NCBI RefSeq assembly: GCF_030269925.1
Contig: NC_085107.1
Coordinates: 186,001 to 250,000 of the forward strand
DNA length: 64,000 nucleotides
Source: Bombyx mori
Lineage: Eukaryota; Arthropoda; Insecta; Lepidoptera; Bombycidae
Direction of reading: 5' to 3'
Shown here: positions 56,091-64,000 of the stretch, piece by piece
How the letters are laid out: every line of letters begins with the position of its first letter
Position numbering within the stretch: the first letter of the stretch is position 1
Notes under the pieces: generated by a model
The model's input: the letters and a program-made list of their open reading frames with translations, nothing else
What the model was told of the DNA's origin: nothing
Database searches by the model: none
Position numbers and translations under genes: made by a program

Positions 56091-56570
56091 GCACAAGTCC
56101 TCCTCCTCCTTCTCCAATCAATCGCTCATTGCATATCATCGTGATGCGCCCACCTGAGCCCTTTTCTTGTGACGTGTAGTCACTTATGTCGGTCAAAGGC
56201 ACAGTGAAGTGCATCGCTCAGTCTCGTGTCCGCGTCAGACATCATCACTCCATCTTTTTTGGCTCCGACCTCTATATCCAACCGATATATGACCAAAATC
56301 CTGGAACACTAATTAAGCATATGGTGGATATCCTCTGGTAAATTTTTAGCTCATTGAGTATGGAGGCGTTTGTCCGGAAAGCCGTCCAAGAGATACGCAA
56401 CATGCGCCGCCAGCATCTGATCTCAAACGCATAGGCGCGATTGTGTCAGACTAGTCCAAGCTCCAGATCACAGCACCATACATTAAGATTAAAAAAACGA
56501 GCATCTTAAGAATTTGCACTTTCGTCTTCTCGAGTGTGTTCCGATCTACGATCCGAGGAACCTACAAGTA
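56090..56570 (-). pseudogene. RTE-like LINE reverse-transcriptase C-terminal remnant
   Basis: The minus strand, over several frames, gives AFEIRCWRRMLRISWTAF, RTNASILNELKI, RGRSQKRWSDDV and a downstream LSDALHFTVPLTD. CWRRMLRI-x-WTA-x-RTN-x-SIL is the block that ends reverse transcriptase ORFs of HmRTE-type lepidopteran LINEs. Stops and frameshifts throughout show it is long dead. Confidence 0.65.
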
Positions 56571-59500
56571 CTGAACACAAAAATATAATTAAAATATGAA
56601 GTAGAAGAGTTTATCTGGCGCCGGTGGCAAGAGCCAGCCCGGCGAGCGTTCAGTGAAGTGCCCTCGAGACGCTGACGTGGCCGTGCGGACCAATATTTAA
56701 CTTTCCTCAGTAACCCGACTTATAATTATCGAGAGTCTAATAAGACAACAGTTATGAACTAATCTCATACTTTGCAAACAAATTCTATTATTTTAAGTTC
56801 ATACTTTACGTTTCTTTTACTTTTTTTTATGTTTAACTTACATAACTCTGTATTAAATGTCTTTTTTTCAGTTACAGAAAATCATTAAAGTAAACTCTTA
56901 CTGGGATTAATATTTTCTTAAAAGTTGGGTTTGACAGCCCAATATTTGTCCTTAGTTGCCGTAGCTCATGGACAGCGGCAATATCAGGATTTCATGATTC
57001 GTAGATTGTTTTGGTATTAATGTTTCAGTAAGACTTTACACCCACATAATCTTGTTCAAGGGTCCTACACTGATCTAACTAGCTGCAGTCGATCCAGCTA
57101 TTCATCCAATAGCTTCTCCTCCTGTCAAATTGTTTGGTAGCGGACGTATGGTGGGCTCATCGGTATGAGCGCCGCCGCGACTCGACGCGTGTCGGGTTCT
57201 GTATCACTTTTTCTCGGCTCAGTCATTAATAGATTGGATATACTTTGACGTCTTTGTTGTCAATACACGAACATTGAAGTTTAGATTAGAAGCTATTCTA
57301 ACTACTCTAATTTGTTTATGTTAACTAAGCTGCATCTACGACTGTATGCTTACACTAGCTTGCTAATTTTCACTGAGTTGTGAGTTTTTTGGGGTTAATT
57401 CATACGAGTGACGCACAATTGTAATCAGTGTCTAATAGCAGTATGTAGCAGTGAGCTCTCTTGTAGGAAAAAATCGAATAAAACGAAATTGTCCAACGAT
57501 AACGATGCTTGGGCTGCCAATTATTGTGCTGCACTGACATCAGTCACTCGTCGTGTAGAGATGGTCCACCGACTATACATTGCAACCATTGTCCGGTAAT
57601 TTTACTAGTGATAAATAACTATTATCAACTAGAAATCCGCTAGATGCACTTAAGCAGCTATTACCAAGTAATTTCCCAGCAGAGTACAAGGAATTAAATT
57701 GTGACAGTAAATAGTGGAGTGCTGATAGGACGCTCGGCAGCGCGCCGTCGAGCGGGTAAACACAATCTCGAGCCGGACAGCACCCGCTACAACGACCCTC
57801 TCCTACACCAGTACAATAACTAAACATAAATCGAGCCCAAATAACACGTCTAATGATTAATTTTACATTTAAAATGTAAATCTAAATGTATTCATCAGAG
57901 TATCGATGTATCGCCTATTGTGTCAGCAATCAGTACGACTACAAGCGAAACCATAAACCCGTTGGTAGTTTCTATTGCCTGCTTCTGCGGATTCGAGTTT
58001 TTAATTTATAATCATCTCGTTTATAGTTAAAGTAGAATATTATCTACTTAGATTAGCAGGCTTACGTCAGGTGGAACGACAGCTCTCTCACACGTCTCAA
58101 AATATAATTTTAAATATAGTTTATCAGCTGAGTTTACTCCGGGTATCATGACTATGTAGCTCTAATTAATTTTCTATATTATCTGGTGATAACTAAATTT
58201 AAAAATAGTAAGGTATGTTACGCCTAAAATGAGGAGTCAAGGTGTTCAGTCAAATATTATATTATTCAAGTTAGGAGAGTACAAAATATTGTGTAAATGG
58301 TGTAGTTCCGCGACATCCGTGTCGTCACGGATCCCCGTCAATTCAGAGTGCGAGATAGACGTTCTAAGGCGCGACTTCAATTAGCAATTCAAATACCGTC
58401 CATTAAATTTCTCTCGTTTCTTTTGGTTCGCGCGAATGATATACACAGCGTTGTGTCTCTTAGGGGGGCATGCTTTCTTATAGGTGTGAGCTTTTTTAAC
58501 GTGTAGGAGAAATCTATTCGACATAGTTGAAGAATTGGGAAGTTCTAAACAAAAATGAATACTTCACACAGTGCCCTTAAGTTCAAAAATAGTGAAGAAT
58601 AAAATTGAATAAAAATAATTTGTGTTTCTCGTTTCAAATTAAAAACTTACTTCAAGTACTCCAGCTAAATGCGGGCGAAAGACAAACTGAAAAACGTTCC
58701 AATGGTCCTGTAACGACCAGTCCGTGTGCCGCACGTAGCGCAATACGTAAAGGAAAATCTAAAATTCTAGTACAAGTATGACTAGTGCGGCGGAGATTCA
58801 TTTTTATTTCATTCAAAACTTCGCTACGTATATTTCTTACTCGTTCCATAGCAATAATTTACGAGAGCATGAATGAATAACACAAATTGTATTGGGAGTG
58901 AACATTTTAAAAATCTGACCTCAAGTCGATAGCTGTGGAAGCAATAGGCTAGCATAATATTTAACTACGTAGTAAATTGTGTTTTTTATGTCTGAAACGT
59001 AATTTCTGAAGGAAACACATAGGAATACATTTTGTTTGGCCGCGGGCCGTATTGTTTGGCAAATTAAAAACCTGTATCATTGCTATTCCGTTGTTCTTGA
59101 ACCGTCGTTACGTTCTTCATATTCGGAATACGGATAAAAACCTCATTTTTTCCGACTTTTCTTGAAACTCGTTACCCGTTTTTTGTTCCAGAGCAGATAC
59201 ATGCTTTGAGTATTAAGGACAAATTAGATTCGCGCCACGGGCCGACAAACAAGAAAATACCGGAGTAATTCGAAGTCGCAGCGACAACTTCACACGCTTG
59301 TTTCAAGCCTTTCACTATTCTCTTTTGCTTTTCCGTCGGGATTTCTCAAATTTGTAAATGTCGATGAAGGTTCGCTCGCTCATGATTTTTATAATTTTAA
59401 TGAAAAAAGTTAATCCAGTGAATTTTAGTAGCATTAATCAAGAATAAACGTTCGGAAAGCAGTAGATTTTTTTTATTACAAGTATTCAGACTGTAGACTA

Positions 59501-59579
59501 TTTTCGTTGATCTATAAACTTCATTTATATTTAATAATTAAGAGCTGTTTCTCAGTTTTTTCTATTACATAAGTTTCTA
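56571..59579. other. Intronic DNA, no gene recognised
   Basis: AT-rich with some GC-rich patches (57140-57200, 57720-57790). Frames at 57408-57599, 57573-57827 and 58652-58849 have no recognised homology or splice context. Confidence 0.4.
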
Positions 59580-59632
59580 TTTATTTATTGCATCGAAGGC
59601 TATACCAGCTCACGGCCCACCTGGTGTTAAGC
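59580..59632 (-). mobile_element. Bm1 SINE 3'-end fragment
   Basis: TTTATTGCATCGAAGGCTAT and GCTCACGGCCCACCTGGTGT match the reverse complement of the Bm1 3' end. About 50 bp, abutting a plus-strand Bm1. Confidence 0.6.
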
Positions 59633-60052
59633 CGTGAAAGTCAATTATGAAGATTTATGGTGTGGTGGCACCGGTGTTCGAATCCCAGGTGGATATCAAT
59701 TTTTCAATAAAATACGTACTCAACAAAAATGTTCACAATTGACTTCCGCGGTGAAGGAATAACATCGTGTAATAAAAATCAAACCCGCAAAATCATAATT
59801 TGCGCAATTAATTACTGGTGGTAGGAGCTCTTGTAAGTGCGCGCGGGTAGGAACCACCGCCCAGCCTATTTCTGCCGCGAAGCAGTAATGCGTTTCAGTT
59901 TGAAGGATGGGGCAGCCGTTGTAACTATACTTGAGACCTTAAAACTTATATCTCGAGGTGGGTGGCGCATTTATGTTGTACATGTCTATGGGCTTCAATA
60001 ACCACTTAACACCAGGTGGGCTGTGAGCTCATCCACCCATCTAAGCAATAAA
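59633..60052 (+). mobile_element. Bm1 SINE with altered head
   Basis: From the B-box region (GTTCGAATCCCAGG) to the tail (CTAAGCAATAAAAATATA) it matches Bm1 with moderate divergence. The first about 50 bp of the tRNA-like head is replaced or rearranged. Confidence 0.8.
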
Positions 60053-61744
60053 AATATATATATGAAAACAAGAGCGACTGCGCTATTATAAAATGAAAAA
60101 ATTTTGAAGCCCTTAAGGAATTATTACAAATGATATTTTGCTACAATTAAACAAATATTCAGACATTGACTATTTAAAAAAAATTTAAACATCAAAGTCA
60201 AAAGTGCATCGTTTGATGAATGTTTCTGTCGCATTTTGAATGACTTTATCTTAGTTTCCAACTTTTCTTCACAAACAATTCCTCAAAACAGTTTAAGTTT
60301 GAATAGAGTTAATAAGAGCTCACTTCACTATTCGATTGGCTTAGAATGTATTAATTAGCATTCTTTCATTTCACGAAATAAGGAAAACCTTTCATGGCTC
60401 TATAATTTTTTAAGGCTTCCGTTCTGACCTTTTTTATAAAAGGATCTTTTGTAAGAAAACGGCTTTTTTTAATTACCTGTTTCTGTTAGCCATTACAAAA
60501 ATAAAAATCGGGCGCTTTCAGGAAAAATTGAGCACACTGTACGAAAATTCAAAGTAACTTCAAAAAGACAAATTCGACTATAGTAGAATCCAATTTCGTT
60601 TGTGTAGAATCAATAACCTGTCTGTCGGATGCAACGCTTTAATCAACCTTCGACAGGAAATCAAAGCTGCCCGATGAAGGCTTTGATGTGGGTTTGAGCA
60701 CACGTCTAACTAATGCAGGTACTTGGAACGTTTGGATATAAGGTATAGTCCGAATATTCGATTCGAAAGCTCACTTGCGCGCTTCTTTCAATCAAATACG
60801 AGGAATGTGGCTCTTTGAAGTGAATAGTAGACACATTGGTCCGGGGGCTACACGCAGGTACCCAATTACATTATATAACAGTAATCAAGAGAACAAATAA
60901 AAGAAGAAACGCTCTTTGTTGAACGTAAGGCGTAGTATATTATTAGTTTCTTGTATTTCCTTGTTTTAAAGTCAAGATAGCCCTGTACAAAGTACAGTGA
61001 ACAAGGAACCCTCGTCATGAACTCAACGCATTGTCCGCTGTAAGCTACACTTGTCGTGAGTTTAGAGGAAGGGAGCTCGGCGATGCTTTTAACTCATGAA
61101 CAAGTCCGCAATTTTGCAAGATTTCAGAATACATGCAAATTACGTTTCCATGAAACGCTCGGGAGTAGATGTGGGTAGTTACCAACTTCACGTAATAGTT
61201 TAAAAGTTAACATCGTCGGTTATTATGCGCTTCAATTAGCAACCGGAGCATCGCCTGACTTACCATCTCGGGTTTACGCTGCACGAGTTTAGCTTGTGTA
61301 AACTCGATCCGAAAAGTATTTTATGTGGATTATAAATACGTGCCGTATCGACGAAGGTTGACTCGATCCACACCTAATACCTACTCTTAGTTATAATCTG
61401 TTTGACGAACAGCTTATTAAATATAATTCTCGTGTTGGTATATTTTGCAATTAAGATATTTTGTAAGAAAGCTTACAACGATTGTTGCTAATTATGAAAT
61501 CTTTGTGCCTTATGTAACTTTTAGGAGATACTTATTACTGCATAGAAATTATCACGAAATCTAGTTTGTGCTGCAGGGACCTCATTATTCCAAAACAATC
61601 GAGAGTTTGTTCGGCCCGATGTCTCAAATTGGGTAAGATATTCATCGTCGTGATGTCGATTAGCTCCACTGTTTGATACTGGGTAGACCGTGAGCTCATC
61701 TGCAGTCCATAGAGAAGAGTAAATAATATTCCTTAGGTACGTAC
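60053..61744. other. Intronic DNA before the N-terminal exon
   Basis: No gene or named repeat seen, AT-rich throughout. This is the 5' end of the 44.3-kb intron in the gene sense. Confidence 0.4.
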
Positions 61745-61844
61745 CGTCATTGAGTAGCGGCTGCGCCTCGATGTCCGGTTTGCCGGCCGGGCACAGCGGG
61801 AGCTGCGCCGGCGCTGGCTGAGTGGCCCCGCCCTCCGTTTCTGC
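61745..61844 (-). CDS. Adenylate cyclase-like gene, N-terminal cytoplasmic exon (most upstream in window)
   Basis: This 100-nt exon runs from an acceptor (TTCGCAG) to a donor (GTACGT). It reads openly in one frame, starting AETEGGATQPAP and ending QPLLND plus one base. That leftover base joins exactly to the exon at 17325-17470, giving LLND-E-SRAEG. The segment is rich in Pro, Ala and Gln and looks like a disordered cytoplasmic N-terminus. It has no in-frame ATG, so the start codon lies in an exon beyond 64000. GC content is far above the surrounding intron, as expected for a conserved exon. The coding call rests on splice sites and phase, since no domain is recognisable here. A second CAG four bases into the exon could be an alternative acceptor, but it would change the frame relation with the upstream exon. 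Confidence 0.65.
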
Positions 61845-63040
61845 CTGCGAACAATGCCCGCATCCCGTTATTATATTTAATCGTCTTTAAAATTGACACA
61901 CTAAAGTATTATCCTATTAGTCTTCGTATTATTATTGGTACTAGAATAATGACTAGGTTTAAAAACGTAAACATAAATATACAAGCCACGTGATTTCTGA
62001 AAAGGGAGCCAACTACATTTCCGCGGAAAGCTTCACTATCTTTTTGGATAATAATTGACTTTAAAGGGCAATGTTACCCAGGCTGGACTTTACGTTGAAT
62101 ATACGTTAACTATGCGTCGACTGTACCTTGATTATACGCTCTAACAATTAAACTTTACAAATGTTTATTTGCATACCACGAATTGTATGTTTATGCACTA
62201 ACAGATTGCCTCCAGGTGGATGAGTCAGCCAGGTGGATTCAACTGCATTCGGTTTCGCCAAGTAATTGGATGTCTCTTTTACATTGCGGTAGTGCGTTCA
62301 CTGCCCTCTTGGCGATAATAACTCTCCGCATCTTGTATAATAGACAGATGGCACATAGGCAGATGACATGTCTTCAAGTGTACATTACTTGTACACATCG
62401 GTCAGTGTTGGTTAACAAACGACGCTGCCAAACGTTTACCGATGCCAAGAAACGTTGTATCGTGAACGCCACCGCCTAACTTTAGACGAGAGTTCCAAAT
62501 CTCAGGTTCATTGCGGTGCAAGCAATACCACTATAACGAGAACGCAATGAATGGGACTCGTAATATCTACTCGCGTAGTTTCTCTAGACTCACTTGAGGT
62601 TTAACGTGCTAAAAACACAAAATAACGACATTTTATAAATATTACGTTGCCATAACACTACGGATTATTCTTGTGAAGCCGTCAGGCAGGGTAAAGTTCA
62701 CGATGATTATTACAATATAAAGTCGCGTTCATGAGTTCATGAGTAATTGAGATGCATTGAGCATCAATAGACCAACGCTTCTACAATACCTACAGATGTT
62801 GACTATGCTGGTCTATCATTCAGTCTAGTATAGGTAGTAGTAGTCGTGGCATTCTTAATCAGTAATCCCCGTGTTTTTCATCTTTAATACTGGCTGGCAG
62901 GTTACGGTGCAACCTTTCATATTTCGGTACCATAATTTAGCCTATTTCTGCAGTGAAGTTCTTGAAAGACTTCACGTGCTCCAACCGTTTGATAAATTTA
63001 AAGAGTTTTTTTTCCCTACCGATTCTAGTAACCTCGAGCA
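61845..63040. other. Upstream intron of the cyclase-like gene, no exon recognised
   Basis: The polypyrimidine/acceptor region of the 61745-61844 exon lies at the start. A 98-codon forward frame at 62183-62479 has no recognised homology and opposite orientation to the gene. No start exon was found. Confidence 0.4.
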
Positions 63041-63054
63041 GTTATTCTAGTTTT

Positions 63055-63430
63055 TTCGAGCTAGTAAATGAGCTCACGGGGCTTAAACCTGATGACGTTG
63101 CTAACATGAACCCTAACGAGAGCCGTGCTTCGCAGAATCTACCACCGGATCGGAAACGCGACTCACTGAGAAGATCCGACGAGAAACTAAATGGGCTGTG
63201 CCTGTGGGTTAATTTACTCACCGAGCCCTTCATCACAAGCGACGGGTTTGACGAGAACGATGACCGGTGCTTGAGGTACCTAAAAGCACCGTTAGTGGAT
63301 CGGGAGAATCCGAAATGACGTGCTTTGGGCGACGTCGACTGCTTTCCATTCGGTCCGCAAAATCGAGAATGTAGTTACCGGCGGCCACGATGAGAAGGTT
63401 CTCATGTCATGCCGTTTTCTCGAAAAATTT
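63055..63430 (-). repeat. Diverged jockey-type LINE 3'-region copy
   Basis: On the plus strand the blocks AATCTACCACCGGATCGGAA, CACTGAGAAGATCCGACGAG, TTTGACGAGAACGATGACCG and GTGGATCGGGAGAATCCG run parallel to the reverse complement of the ORF2 end and 3' UTR of the LINE at 17666-22874. LINE sense is minus. The minus frame keeps a relic, FSSDLLSESRFRSGGRF, comparable to FSPDLLNGSQFRSGSRF near the LINE stop. Confidence 0.6.
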
Positions 63431-63631
63431 AAACAGAAGAATACTGCATCTCCGAGACCCAACTACAGTTAGGTGTTTAGGTGGGGGCTCCGCCCAGTGA
63501 ATACTTTTCAGTAGAGCGGCGCGGAAGCTTGGAAATCACAAAATGAAGTCATCGCGCAAACTGGAACTGAAGATTTCATTGGATCTTTAAATTTTTATAT
63601 CTCGTATTTTACGGTCAACAAATATTCACCT

Positions 63632-63730
63632 CATCATCATCAGCCTGCGGTAGTCCACTGCTGGGCATGGGCCTCCCCCAAAGCTCGCCACTTAACCCGA
63701 TATTCGGCTCTACGCATCCAGTTGCTGCCA
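63632..63730 (+). repeat. LINE 3'-tail fragment (CCACTGCTGGGCATGGGC type)
   Basis: TCATCATCATCAGCCTGCGG, then TCCACTGCTGGGCATGGGCC, and CCGATATTCGGCTCT form a patch common in lepidopteran genomes. Related to 5452-5500 and 16735-16790. Confidence 0.5.
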
Positions 63731-64000
63731 GTATTCAACTCAACTATCCCAACAGGGTCGACCGCTTTTGGTCTGTTTTAAAAAATAATTTGCACACGCA
63801 CGGTAGCGGATAGCCCATCTCTATCCATCAGAGACGTGTGAGGAATCAATAAAACTCTTTGTAACGCGTCTCATTTTTAAATAATCTGAAAATTCTAAAA
63901 CTTGTGTAAATAAGCATTGAAGTAAAGCTATTTAGAGCTGTTCCCACGCCGCTGTTTTGTTATCGACTCATTTTATGCGAAGCAATTCCGAAGTTTTTCA

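Noticed and set aside
62183..62479. 98-codon forward frame
   Set aside because: No recognisable family, opposite to the host gene, and no splice or promoter context.
1..64000. CRISPR array, rRNA genes, operons or viral genes
   Set aside because: No regularly spaced repeats, no rRNA-like sequence and no viral structural genes; the content is that of an insect intron.

Overview
The window looks like a piece of a lepidopteran nuclear genome, most likely silkworm (Bombyx). The strongest evidence is the many copies of a roughly 440-bp tRNA-headed SINE that I recognise as Bm1. R4/Dong-type, jockey-type, CR1-like and R1-clade LINE sequence, a maT-type mariner and lepidopteran Helitron ends support this. 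The DNA is AT-rich, introns are huge, and there is no bacterial-style gene organisation.

The only host gene I can support lies on the minus strand and spans nearly the whole window. Five exons (61745-61844, 17325-17470, 4211-4398, 3946-4115 and 3378-3498) have canonical splice sites and compatible phases. They join into about 241 continuous codons: a soluble N-terminal tail followed by three transmembrane helices. The sequence around helix 1 resembles the start of the first membrane domain (M1) of type 5/6-like adenylate cyclases. The start codon (beyond 64000) and the catalytic domains (before position 1) lie outside the window. Two introns, about 44.3 kb and 12.9 kb, hold nearly everything else.

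Layout: 1-3377 is intron with Helitron and Tc1 remnants. 3378-4398 holds three clustered exons. 4399-17324 is an intron with a complete maT mariner carrying two nonsense codons (9513-10811), a Helitron, an R4/Dong-type LINE tail next to a TAA-rich tract, an R1-clade LINE fragment, and old SINE/LINE debris. 17325-17470 is an exon. 17666-22874 is a full-length two-ORF jockey-type LINE with a 14-bp target-site duplication, a 65-66-nt tail and both ORFs open. 25.5-43.3 kb is a recent tandem duplication of an 8,524-bp unit whose borders lie in Bm1 SINEs. 45.3-47.96 kb is a 5'-truncated CR1-like LINE with an 851-codon open frame. 48-61.7 kb is intron with scattered repeats. 61745-61844 is the most upstream visible exon, and 61845-64000 is upstream intron with repeat fragments.

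The repeats are intronic passengers and show no functional link to the cyclase. The most informative structures are the SINE-bounded tandem duplication with a hybrid junction SINE, and the young LINE, which has an initiator/+28 downstream-promoter arrangement and a one-codon gap between its ORFs.
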